From the NCBI GenBank assembly GCA_035578155.1, contig JAPWDM010000063.1, forward strand, positions 434,001-498,000: a stretch of DNA of 64,000 nucleotides, in the 5' to 3' direction. Both the position numbers and the translations under genes were made by a program. The number at the start of each line of letters is the position of its first letter. Positions within the stretch are counted from its first letter, which is position 1. Origin of the DNA: Brachynemurus nebulosus. Lineage: Eukaryota > Arthropoda > Insecta > Neuroptera > Myrmeleontidae. Shown here piece by piece: positions 37,668 to 48,556 of the stretch. Below the pieces are notes generated by a model that was not told the origin of the DNA, did not search any database, and saw only the letters and a program-made list of their open reading frames with translations.

Positions 37668-38208
37668 CATCTTTTTTTTTTACATAATCGTGTTCTACGG
37701 GTCCGAAAACGGATAGCGCCCCTGGTCTCGCCTCTCGCAGCTCTTATCGTATAGACTGTATAAGTCTAATTTTTCGGAGAAAATTCGACTAATTAAAGCT
37801 TTTTTATTGTTCCAATTGAATCAGTGAAAAATGAATATATAAATTGACAATCGAAGAATTGTTGCCAATAAATCTTTATAATTTATCACACACTATTTCT
37901 GTTTTCAACATTACACAATATTCATTTAATGTTTAACGCTTCCGTACCCAGAATGCAAGCGTGTTACGACAAAATATTCTAAGGAATTTTTGACTTTTCT
38001 TAAGAGGCTCTATTTTAGTTAAAAGGAATATTTTAAAGCTTGGATCCTCTACTTTGTAAGGTTAAAAGTTTGGAGAAAAAGTTAAGATCAATTTTTGCTG
38101 TAAAAAAAAAAAAAATGGTACAAAACATTTCATTAATCATTGTAATGTAGATAAAAACGATAAAAATGAAATAAACGTTTTTATTGGTAAATTTTACTGT
38201 TTTCAAAA
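37665..38208. other. Gene-free stretch
   Basis: Contains AGTCTAATTTTTCGGAGAAA near 37764, which recurs near 43862, indicating a dispersed repeat. Confidence 0.4.
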
Positions 38209-38655
38209 CAGGGCCGGATTAACCCACTTTGAAGCCCTAGAGATTTTCTTCTTACCGGGCCCCGATATTTTCTTTCTGAGATATACTTCTTGAGACTTCG
38301 TGACCTTGACGTACAAGTCCTCCAAAATACCAAATTTACTATCAAATTCATATTCAAATATTCCATATTCCATCAAATTACAATGAATTTACGCCAATTG
38401 GTTGTTATAATTGATCTTATTTTTTATTTTTTGATCTTAACTGAAAGGTTAATTTTGTTTTGAAAATGGTGTTTTTGGGACACCGAAACCGGTCAACAGT
38501 TTAATTTTTGACTGCTGTTTCAAAATTGGTATCGTCAAATTAAGTCATATTTTCAAAAAAAATTTTCTATATCCAAGTAGACAGTTTGACCAGGCCCTTC
38601 AAAAAACCGGGCAATAGACATTTCTCTGATTTGTCTATGCGATAATTCGGTCCTG
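38209..38655. mobile_element. hAT-type MITE, 447 bp
   Basis: The termini CAGGGCCGGATTAA and ATAATTCGGTCCTG are inverted repeats. A perfect 8-bp target duplication TTTCAAAA lies at 38201-38208 and 38656-38663. Non-autonomous. The 61-codon lower-strand ORF inside (38181-38366) is not a transposase. Confidence 0.92.
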
Positions 38656-38663
38656 TTTCAAAA

Positions 38664-39737
38664 CCATAGCAACGAAATATTATATAGTAATACGAGTCGT
38701 TAAATTGTCTTACTACTCAAGTTTTATATTTTTTTTTTTGTATAAATTTTTTTTTCTTAACTCAGATTTGTTGTCTAAAAGTAATTTAACTTGAAGAACT
38801 GTCAACCAAAAAACACTCCAACTATGCTGTCGTGTTCTTGCTAGTTGGCAGTTCTTCTCGTTAAAAATATCTAAGCAAGAAATTTTCGTTAGATATAAAC
38901 AAAAATTTATTTCGAAAAAATACAAATCTCTCGTGTAATAAATAAATATCTAATAAATTCCAAAAACAAATAAGTGTAGGTATTCTTTTTTTTTTGAACT
39001 GTCAAATCTTATTTACAAACTACTGTAGGAAACACTTCAACTCATTCTTAATTTATCTTCCTCCTTTCATAAATTTTATGTTTAATAGCAAGGTGAAAGA
39101 AAACAAAATAAGATAAGAGTAATAAAATAGGAGGGACTTTAAGAATCAGTGGTTTTTTACACAGACTTTATTTATAGAAAAAAACAATAGTGCAAAAAAT
39201 GGCCACCAAAAATGACCAAAAAAAAAAAAAAAAAATTCCAATTCACTAGGATTAAAATGCAGATTTTAATTGACAGATTGTTGAAATAATTATATAAAAT
39301 ATATATAATAAATGTATGAATTGAATGAATGCGCCTGAATACGATATTAAAAAAAAATATTTAGTATATATAAATGTTGACGCCATTGAAAATAGAAGCA
39401 AATTAACGCTTTTTATTTTATTTGAGCCCAGGGCAGACATTGATATTATGAATATATACTTTGTCTAAAAACAATATGTCTAGCATAAGTACTTCGAAAA
39501 AAGTTCCGGACAAAGAGGGTGGTCACGAGTGTCATGAAAAATGAAGTTTTTTTTATTTTGATTACGTCACTGAATTCACTAAAATTTTTCAATGACTTAA
39601 AAACCGTCATGGTCCTTCTTGAATTGAAGCTACCCCAATAAATGTATCGAAGTTAAATTCCATTTGTAAAAAAAAAGATGCTGAGAAGAATGTTTCCGTA
39701 AGTAGGTAAGTAATGTCTGAATGAAGAAATTATTTAT
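38664..39737. other. Gene-free stretch
   Basis: AT-rich with A-runs near 39219; no gene seen. Confidence 0.4.
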
Positions 39738-40074
39738 GGTACAGAACTGCTGTGATTCTACTACTTTTGGTATAAAGCCGCTGTAATCTTACACACTACT
39801 TTTGGTACAGAATTGTTGTAATCTTACTACTTTTGGTACAGAACTACTGTGATCTTACTACTTTTGGTACAAAATCACTGTAACCTTACTACTTTTGGTG
39901 CAGAATTGCTGTGATCCTACTACTTTTGGTACAAAGCCGCTGTAATCTTACTACTTTTGGTACAGAACCGCTGTAACCTTACTACTTTTGGTATAGAACT
40001 GCTGTAATCTTACTACTTTTGGTACAGAACCGCTGTAATCTTTCTACTTTTGGTATAGAACTGTTGTGATCTCG
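39738..40074 (+). repeat. 31-bp minisatellite, ~11 units
   Basis: The unit core is CTACTTTTGGTACAGAA followed by CYGCTGTRATCTTA. One unit carries an ACAC insertion (CTTACACACTACTTTTGG). Units differ at a few fixed positions (ACAGAAC, ATAGAAC, ACAAAGC, GCAGAAT), giving a readable order. Related units occur inverted at 53896-54715. Confidence 0.93.
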
Positions 40075-40679
40075 CTAATAATAAGTATTGAACCGATTTG
40101 TAAATAAAATGCTGAGAAAAATGTCTCAGAAGTGTCAAGCGCAAATGTTTTTTTTTTCACGAGTCGTACAACAAGGCTAGTCGAGTGAAAAAACACCTAC
40201 CTGCACGTGTTGCATATAATATTTTTTTCAATTTCGAATTAAAATGAAAAAAAATTAACGAAAAATGAAAAAATAATTTCAAATTTTATTAGAGGTTTGA
40301 CAACTATAAAAAAATTATTTTTTCTACTCCTGTTGAAGAACACACTCATTATATATCTGTTAATTGTTGAGAAATTAAGCATTATTCAAAGGTGTGGAGG
40401 AATGACCATTACTCAATACCTTTTTGATCAATGAAATCACAGTATTAACCATTATTCAATGGGTTTGTGATTGTTTTATGTATAATGTATGTATCAAGTT
40501 TTAATTTAATATATGTTGCGTAGTAACGTTCAAGTAAACAAAGTAGTTTATATTTTGTTTTGATCGCTTTATACATATTATACAAACATTTAATGAAATT
40601 AGAAATAGATTAAAAATTTGATTTAAAACTTATATTCAATTTTATTTAAATCAAAAAGGAAAAAAGTCGTAGAAAAAAT

Positions 40680-40814
40680 ATCGTATTCTACTCGCTTGCA
40701 ATGGCTATTACTCACTCAGATGCATTACGACACTTGCCTCGCAAGCTCGCCTCGTGTCGCAATTTCATCTTCGTGAGTAATAGCTATCATTACCAGCTCG
40801 TTGAATAATATACT
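40680..40814. repeat. Hairpin MITE (GTATATT-ended family), copy 1
   Basis: GGCTATTACTCACT is mirrored by GTGAGTAATAGCTA and CGACAC by GTGTCG. It ends in AATAATATACTATT, as do the hairpins at 41745 and 46798. Confidence 0.65.
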
Positions 40815-41744
40815 ATTAACGTATTTGCTTTGAACTATTTATGGATGACTATGGCTTGTATTGCATCGTTACAATAGAAATGAAATTGTTATTTACGTAA
40901 CTTTTTTCCGTGATAAAAAGTAGATACATTATTTCACGCGTGAAAAAAAGTAAGTTATTTTGACACTATCACAGGCAACTATATATAAAGTTAACTTTTC
41001 AATTTAGAATAGCAAAAAATTAACTTCTGTAAGTACATTATGGATTTTTTTTTAATGTATTTCTGGCTCATTCTCTTTTTAGACAAAGTGTATCTGTATG
41101 TATATAATATGTACAACGACAAGCTTTTTCAAGCTTTTTTTGTTAGTAAGCTTTTGATTAGCGCGTTCGACGGCGTATGTTATTAACGCTGTAACGTAAC
41201 AATTGTGACCTTTGACGGTTCATTGATTGAGCTTTGTTTTTTTTTTTTCCTCTTTTATTTAGGTATCGACGGTGTATTTTTAGATTTTTTATTATTAGTG
41301 TCGCAATATTAATGTACAATAATATTATTATTATTATTATTTTTACTATACCTATATAGCTTTATTGGTGTATAAAAGAAGAATACACGTATTGAATTAT
41401 ACCTCCAAGCTATATAGTAAATTACTATATTTAGAAAGAAAAAATAATAACCAAAATAAAATTCCAAAAATAAAAAAAAAACGTCCGCAGCATTCTGTAT
41501 AGTCGTACTGGTTGGGTGCGTGATGGCAACGACATCTATAATATAACATTTTTCCGGGCTCATTAATGAATATAAATAATGGTAACTGTGGAAATAAATA
41601 AATTTAAAATATTTAAAAAAAAAACGTAAAATCTGAATACAAATATTTGCTATTTACAATTAATTTTTTTTATAAATAAATTTGAACAATTTGAGGTATA
41701 AAATGCTGGATGGAGTATAATAGTTGTATTAAAAAAGTAATTAT
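40815..41744. other. Gene-free stretch
   Basis: Contains (ATT)n at about 41321-41343; no gene seen. Confidence 0.4.
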
Positions 41745-42211
41745 AGTATATTGTGCAATAAGTGCGGGAAATTGTCGATTGCCACTCAAGCGAATGAGTG
41801 CAAATCCCGCACGAGTTGCACATAATATTTTTTATTACGAATTTGACATACTTTTTTCTATTATTATTATTATTATTATTTTTGACATTTTTAATACTTT
41901 TCAAAATAATATTTTTAAGTGTACGCCGTTCTTTTCTGAATTAATTATTGTTTAAATTACTTTGTTGGTGGTTTCTATAGAAATAATTATGAAATATTTA
42001 TTAAATGAAAAATCAAGAGGCGGCTTTGCGTGTTTTGATTAAATTTTGCGTGTTTTATTGTCAATTTGCGTGTGGAAAGTAACTTTTCACACGCAAAAAA
42101 GTATGTGGGAAGAGTACAGTGGGCAAACAGCTATTTTGCGTACAGAAATGTGTGCGCCAAGTTAGTATTCCTCCCGCATGAGTAATAAAAAACAATTTTT
42201 GATGTTAACAT

Positions 42212-42643
42212 GGATATAATTATCAAGACAGTATGTTTCCTTCCAGCCCGGGACTATGCAGAAGAAAAAGTTGCTGGTGACGGTGAAGCACGTTAGGGAA
42301 ATTCGAGAATTAAGAAATGCTGGCATATGTCATTTAGTTGAATGTAGATTTATAAGACAAACGTCAATAACTTTAACTCCTCATGAAACATCATTGCATG
42401 TGAGTTCAAATACATCAAATATTTTTAATTCTGTATTTATGGATTGACGTGTAGACGTTAATACTGTTGACAGATAAATATGGAACGACATATTAGTTGC
42501 AATTGCGTTTATAATCAAAGTGAATCAATGGAAATATATTTTTTTAATATTTTTGATTACACTATAAACACATATGAGCCTGTATTAATGCTTGTTTTCT
42601 CCACTACTCACGCTGCAATCGATTTAATTGTCCCCACGAAATT
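42212..42643 (+). repeat. Dispersed repeat family C, copy 2
   Basis: Inverted match to 27330-27770. Two short ORFs in it (42256-42447, 42480-42662) have no recognised domain and are not conserved as ORFs in the other copy. Confidence 0.8.
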
Positions 42644-42954
42644 CTTAGGACTTTACTTTTAAAAGAATAAATAACCTTCTGTCATACATAGAATAGGTAT
42701 AGAAGGCGCAATTATCATTTGGACTTGCGGGGATTTGAAACAAATTCCATTCCATACATTTTGCTATTCTTATATTGCACAGATTCGTACTGTACGGGGT
42801 AGGATGACCTATACTAGATACTTATCAGACCAGGGTCAGCTTAACCGTAAGTGCCCCCTAGGTACCGTAAAAAATGCCGCCCCCACCTTTTGCTCAAAAA
42901 CAAGAAAATCTTAACTTTTCCTACTTTTTTAGCCATGGCCTAGGTGGGCCATGT

Positions 42955-43110
42955 GGGTAGTCCAAGCCTGTATGGGACGGCGCTTCTTCAACAAAGTTAC
43001 TGGCATAATCTGCTTTCGACATATACAAAATTTTTATAGCCAAAAAGTTCAGTTGAAAATAAACTCTTTGAGCGAAATACATGGTCGTTGTCAGTTCTTA
43101 TATTGGTACA
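42955..43110 (+). repeat. Fragment related to 55490-55610 (inverted)
   Basis: Shares AACAAAGTTAC-GGCA and GTTGAAAATAAACTCTTTGA-like blocks with the complement of about 55500-55600. It is followed by GGTACAGAATCGCT, a minisatellite-like unit. Confidence 0.6.
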
Positions 43111-43729
43111 GAATCGCTACTATTGATAAAGAACCATTGAATCTTGCCCAAAAATTTTCAATTTTCACATATATATTTTTTTTAAATATATTTACTTATT
43201 GCATAATATTACGTAATATTTGTAATATTTTGAAATGTTGCTTTTTGAAAATTTGATGGAAATTTTTTGAAAATTAAGTATAAAGCATTAGATAACACAG
43301 TTGGTTCATTAAAACATAATAAGAATTGTGTTATATATATTAAATTTCTCAATTTCTTCGTAAATAAAATTAGCTTCGTTACGCCTTAATATTTGGTGCG
43401 GGTTCCTTCACAATATATTTAGTTGTTTATAGATATTTTCATTTTAATTATTATCTGTGTGTGCGGTGTAATCGCAATATTATCGTCATCAATAATAAAA
43501 TTTTATCCGGCAATTAATTAAATAAACTGGAAAATGTTAAATGGAAAAAGTAAATTTCAGAAATTTATTGTTTTAATATGGGAAGAAGAATATTTCGGTT
43601 GTGCAAAAAAGGTGTGTAAATTCAAAAAGAATGTCCGTTTATGTAACATTGTTGAATGTTGTCAATTTCTTGGAACTCTTAGCTGGATAATTGTATGAAT
43701 TGAATAAATGAGTCGATGAGTTTCAAAAC

Positions 43730-44745
43730 CATCTAACTGACGCAACTAAAAATGTTCAGGAAACACAAAAAACTGTTTTCTCACTTATAATAATAATTTT
43801 GATGTGGTTTTTATCATTAAATTTTTAGGAAAAATCATACAGTTCTTATAAAGAAATAATAAGTCTAATTTTTCGGAGAAAATTCGACTAATAACAACGA
43901 TACCACTCATCAATAATTAATAAACAACGATTAAAAATTACAATTAACTACTTTTGCAGCAGTTTGCTTTAATTAGATGGTTTTGAAACGGTTGATTTTG
44001 TAATTAGCTACTTTTGCAGCAGTAACACTAACAATTAGACACTTTTGCAGCAGTAACACTAACAATTAGACACTTTTGCAACAGTTTATTATTCTTTCAA
44101 TAAGTTTTAAATAAAACAACATTTGTACAAATCTATCTATTTACATCGTACAACGTTGTCTTTATTATAACTTATGACAACTAAGATATTTTCTTATAAT
44201 TTAGTAGAATATTCTCCTATAAAAGAAGTTTCTTTACTGTAATTTAACAGTAAAATTCAAATCAAAACCACGATGTTTCACACAATTTTATTCTGCACAC
44301 ATTCGCAGCCTGTTATATTTGACAATTCCACAAGTTTCTTTGTATTTTTTTTCTAGTTATTCCAATAGTAAATATTTTCTTAGAGAGAGTAATAAAATTA
44401 TCACATACATTTATTTGATCTTCTGCAGGTCCTGCAGTGCTACATATTGACTACCTAACTAGCTATTTTTGTTCCAGGTTTTTCTAATGACGCCATTTCT
44501 ATATAAGTAATTAGATAGTTTTGCAACTGGTTTGTGTTGCTTGCAACGCCATGTTTTTTCAGTTGGAAAATATTGCAATTAGTTACTTTTGAAACAGTTT
44601 CGTATTTTTGTCATTAAAATTAAAGGGGAAAAAGTTGACTTAGCACCGTCTAGTTGGTATTTTTTGGTGCAGTTTATCCTCCTGAATAATAAACCGTATC
44701 TAACTCAATTTTGAAGAAATCGTCAATTAGATAGTTTTGAAACTC
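43730..44745 (+). repeat. Irregularly spaced AATTAGNTASTTTTGMARC repeats
   Basis: Variants occur near 43715 (complement), 43942, 43972, 44007, 44032, 44063, 44511, 44577 and 44726, for example AATTAGCTACTTTTGCAGCA and AATTAGATAGTTTTGAAAC. Part (about 44007-44080) is a clean 31-bp tandem; the rest is dispersed. Confidence 0.65.
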
Positions 44746-44812
44746 AGCGACTCAAATATAAGCTTCAGCAACATTGCTGAAGTACAGGCAAGACTTTCAC
44801 TAGGAAACAATC

Positions 44813-45136
44813 CAGGGCCGTAACTAGGCTCGAACAGCCGGGGCATTGCCCCGGGGTACCCAGCCAAAGGGGGCCTCCAAAAGAATACAAGAAACTTCAA
44901 ATTTCTAAATTTCTTGGCAAATTTTTAGTTTTATTTATTTACTAAAAATAAAATTTTTTGGTAAATTAGGGCAGGAAACAAGCAAATGACTGACAGATGA
45001 AAAATAAAAATAGGTTGCCGCTTTCATTTTTGGCGGGGGGTGTACGAGCAAAAAAAAAGGTCGTCGCTTTTTTTTGGCCAGGGGCCCCGAATGTACTTTC
45101 TGTCCCGGGGCCCCTGAAGACCTAGTTACGGCCTTG
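44813..45136. mobile_element. hAT-type MITE, 324 bp
   Basis: The ends CAGGGCCGTAACTAGG and CCTAGTTACGGCCTTG are inverted repeats. A perfect 8-bp duplication AAACAATC lies at 44805-44812 and 45137-45144. The interior has GGGGCC-rich subterminal blocks. No ORF. Confidence 0.95.
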
Positions 45137-45149
45137 AAACAATCCCTCG

Positions 45150-45475
45150 TTTATTGGCTAAAAAGGAAGTTAATACTAGTATAATGACTTTGAATAGGCG
45201 ATTAAACGAAGCAAATATTTCTTGGCGTAGTACGATTCTGAAATTTTCAATCAAATCGGAGCATGTCAAAAAGTGACACTTGTGGGCTATACAAAATTTG
45301 AATCGAGATTGGAGTAATGTAATTTTTACTGTCGAAGCGTGTTTTTACACATGGGCTTCTGCCAAATATACTTGGTCTTTTATGAAAACAAGTGTGCTAC
45401 CATATCCGAGCTCTCTGGCAGTCGTTATCGTAACAAATGCGAAAAATCTTATAAAAAGTATGTCAAAATGATGCC
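45150..45475 (+). pseudogene. Decayed Tc1-like (IS630 group) transposase fragment
   Basis: The translation contains NRDWSNVIFTVEACFYTWAS, matching the dWsxViFtDEssF pattern around the second catalytic Asp of Tc1-like transposases. The expected Asp-Glu reads Val-Glu. Upstream, SWRSTILKFSIKSEHVKK resembles the Ls.khk.RL segment in another frame region, broken by a TGA. Only about 100 residues of a ~340-residue enzyme remain. Confidence 0.65.
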
Positions 45476-46436
45476 CACAAATTCTGAACAACTTACTAAG
45501 TAAATGCGTAATAGTGCTTTTAGTATTTTTTAAATCGATTTATTCATTTCTGAGAAATAATAATTTTTCTTTTCAATATATGGAGACGACGCTCTTGTGT
45601 GACAGACTGTAGATAGGTAAGTTGTAATTATGACAGATAAAATTCTTTATTATTAATACACGGCCATTATATTCGAAGATACGAAAAAAGACGAGGCGCT
45701 TTTTTCTGTTCGGTAAATAATAATCTAGATTCTAGACAAAAAACTGATGTATTCGTTAATTGACCCAAGTATTTTCTACTTATACGTGAGAAAAACATGA
45801 GAAAAATTTTGTTTGTAAGCTTATTTCTATATTGTTTTGAGAATATACACAACGTATGTAGTAATAATTTTGATATGTTGTCTGCACTAAGAGTGGTGGA
45901 GCCATGATTATCCCGACATGCCAACGGGCAGGTAAATACGTACCTATGTACGTGACGAGTACGCTGATGGTGTCCCCGGTTAGCGGACGTTTGCTATAAA
46001 AATGTTTCAAGAAATTCACCTGAACAACGTCGTCGTCTAGAGATAATGAAATTTATATTGAAAAGTTGTCGGTGGGGACATGCTATACAGAGGGCGCGGG
46101 GGTAACAACAAACATGCCAGCTACTTGGATGTTGTTATGTAACGGCGAATGTTGTTATATTTGTTCAAAAATGCTGTTATTATGATGCTGCTGGACATTG
46201 AACTGGATCGTATTTAGTGTATAGGGTGCCCCCATAATCAGTGATTTCCGTAATATTACTGTTTGTTTTGTAGTGGTCTGTGAAATCTTGTAAGAATGAT
46301 TTTTGTATAATTATACAACTTTCATATTAGGCTAGCGACTTGCACTTGAAAAGATGTTTAGAAAAATTGAAAAAGTGACCACGGACGTTCTAGTGACTTT
46401 TTTTTATTAAATACCGGCGTCAGTATTGATTAACAT
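45476..46436. other. Gene-free stretch
   Basis: No gene recognised; lies inside the 41745-46928 interval. Confidence 0.4.
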
Positions 46437-46797
46437 AAATGTTTTTTATTACTCATGCGGGAGAAGTGCTAACTTGGCGCACACATTTCTGTACGCAAAA
46501 TAGCTGTTTGCCCACTGTACTCTTCCCGCATACTTTTTTGCGTGTGGACAGTAAATTTCCACACGCAAATTGACAATAAAATACGCAAAATTTAATCAAA
46601 ACACGCAAAGCCGCCTCTTAATTTTTCATTTAATAAATATTTCATAATTATTTTTATAGAAACCACCAACAAAGTAATTTAAATGATAATTAATTCAGAA
46701 AAAAAGACGGACACTTAAAAATATTATTTTAGAAAGTAATAAAAATGTCAAAAATACTGATAAATATAGAAAAAAGTATGTGAAATTCGTAATAAAA

Positions 46798-46928
46798 AAT
46801 AGTATGTGCAACTCGTGCGGGATTGTCGATTGCCCCACTCAAGCGATGAGCGCACGAACGTAGTGAGTGCCTCAACTTCGCTTTCGTGGGCAATCGACAA
46901 TTTCCCGCACTTATTGCACAATATACTA
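46798..46928. repeat. Hairpin MITE (GTATATT-ended family), fullest copy
   Basis: GTGCGGGATTGTCGATTGCC is mirrored by GGCAATCGACAATTTCCCGC, and ATAGTATGTGCAA by TTGCACAATATACTAT. A shortened copy occurs at 41745-41836 in the opposite arm. Confidence 0.8.
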
Positions 46929-47149
46929 TTTCCTTCATTTTTATATTATTTTACCAAAATTAGTGGATCAGGTCGGGCCCCGGAGGACGTCATTTGAATA
47001 CCAGAAAAATCGGTTGACTTTTTGAAAACGGATGGAAATAAAGAACCTTTTTACGAAATTGGCATTGAAAATAATATAACTCCATTTTGTAAACATCGGG
47101 AATGTAAGAAAATATAATTTATTTACTTTTGGTATATTATTATAAATTA

Positions 47150-47755
47150 TTTTGAGATGCTGTAAAACCTTTTCTTAAAAAAAAAAAGAAATTAGGCGAT
47201 TGGCAACTAGTTTTCGAAAATCGCTGATTTTTCGTCGTAGGCAGAGTAACTCATGATATTCTTACCTAAAATAAAAAACAAAATTTTTTCTATTAGTAGA
47301 TGCTTATGGCTTGTATTTGAACGAAAAATTATTATTTTCGTTCATTATATCTCATTTTACATGTAGAAAATCAACGAAAAACACGAAAATTTTTACCAAA
47401 TTCAAAATTTTTTGTTTAAACCACTGTCAACAGTTGAAATTTCATTTTTTTTTTAAATTCCTTTGTTCAAGTACAAGCCGTAAGCATTTACTAATAGAAA
47501 AAAATTGCCAAAAGTTGAAATAGATTAGTTTTTTTTGCTAAAAAAAGCCATGTGACCCCTTAACACTGATTTTTCTGCTCGCTACTGTAATATTTTAACA
47601 ATAACAATTCTCAACCGGTCAGAGTCACGTTAGCTCGTAAATATCGTCTCACGTGTCGTATAGATACTGTCGTCCGCCAAGAATATGAGTTTTGTCGGTA
47701 AAAAAATTATTTACGAGTTGCTTATAAATTTTTTCAATAGGGGTGCACAAAGCTG
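47150..47755 (+). repeat. Dispersed repeat family D, copy 1
   Basis: The reverse complement of 54810-55450. Its core is an inner inverted repeat: CTATTAGTAGATGCTTATGG and CCGTAAGCATTTACTAATAG. Short ORFs here are not conserved between the copies. Confidence 0.8.
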
Positions 47756-47929
47756 GGAGAATTTTGTTAGACATACCTTTTTAATTGCCCCCACAGAAGG
47801 AAGCACCGTCAAACTTTTATTATCCCAATCTATACACTATCTTTTAACTACGATATAAATCGGTTACATCATTACAAAATCTACGATTGTATTAGTAAAT
47901 TTGGTTTCTCAAGGTGGTAGCTACTACTC

Positions 47930-48264
47930 TGCCAGAGTAGCCGCCAACGACAATAAATGACTGGGGCCCGGGGCGGGGAGTGGCGGGGCCGGGACAGGCA
48001 CGAAGGGGGATCGGTGAGTATCGAAGTCGCGAGCGAGCACATCAGAAGGATACACAAAAATATACCGGGATCGTGGTAATATGTATCTATAGTAAAGTGG
48101 GAGAATATAGACATAGACAAAACGTCTGGGCACAGTGGCGCCCAATACACATGTACATTGATACTATATCGCGCCAACATAGTAATCAAATAACTTCTCA
48201 AAAACCAAGTTATCCACACATCCATAACGGTAGTGGCGGTGCCACCACTAGCTGTACTAGCTAG
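47930..48264. promoter_or_regulatory. GC-rich island, possible promoter or first exon
   Basis: An abrupt GC-rich block (GGGGCCCGGGGCGGGGAGTG at about 47963) in AT-rich repeats, itself non-repetitive. The upper strand has a good donor (ATCG|GTGAGTATC, 48014). The lower strand has a 128-codon ORF starting with ATG at 48267 and an early hydrophobic stretch (VWITWFLRSYLITML). Neither is proved coding. It could be the start of an upper-strand gene leaving the window, or an upstream exon of the lower-strand LDLa gene. Confidence 0.35.
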
Positions 48265-48504
48265 CATAGCTTACGTTACGTTATTACATATTGAGCATAT
48301 AATGATATATCATATTATATGTATCTGTACGCCCCCGCCATAACAAGGATCGAAAATTTTGATATGCCATGATATAGTAAGAAATGAATATATGTAGTCA
48401 TCTTTTTTAAACCGAATTATGTATCTGTTTGTATGTGTGTTATGTGTATGTAGGTTAGAATTGAGTCTACTAGTTCACATGGTACACCGAAAACTCGGTA
48501 CGGC

Positions 48505-48556
48505 GAACGTTCGGTTCTAGAGAATTCGGTTTCGAGAAGATTTGTTGTGAATGTTC
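48505..48556. promoter_or_regulatory. Cluster of heat-shock-element-like motifs
   Basis: GAAcgTTC (48505), TTCtaGAGaaTTC (48515), TTCgaGAAgaTTT (48531) and GAAtgTTC (48549). The GAA/TTC pentamers are mostly 5 bp apart, as in HSF sites (nGAAnnTTCnnGAAn). It lies ~250-300 bp from the GC-rich island. Confidence 0.4.

Larger units (their letters stand above)
41745..46928. mobile_element. 5.2-kb interval bounded by ~460-bp inverted repeats
   Basis: 41745-42200 and 46437-46928 are reverse complements over most of their length (shared blocks AGTGCGGGAAATTGTCGATT, GAAACCACCAACAAAGTAAT as complement, CAAACAGCTATTTTGCGTAC). The interior contains a family C copy, irregular TTAG...TTTTG repeats, a 324-bp hAT MITE and a Tc1-like transposase remnant. 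It is either one large long-TIR element with later insertions or two independent inverted copies of a ~470-bp repeat. Confidence 0.6.

Noticed and set aside
39738..40074. CRISPR-like array
   Set aside because: Units are contiguous with no unique spacers, in a eukaryotic genome; it is a minisatellite.
47881..48267. 128-codon lower-strand ORF as a coding gene
   Set aside because: No domain, no clear signal peptide cleavage site, and overlapping ORFs in other frames in a GC-rich island; retained only as a possible exon or promoter region.
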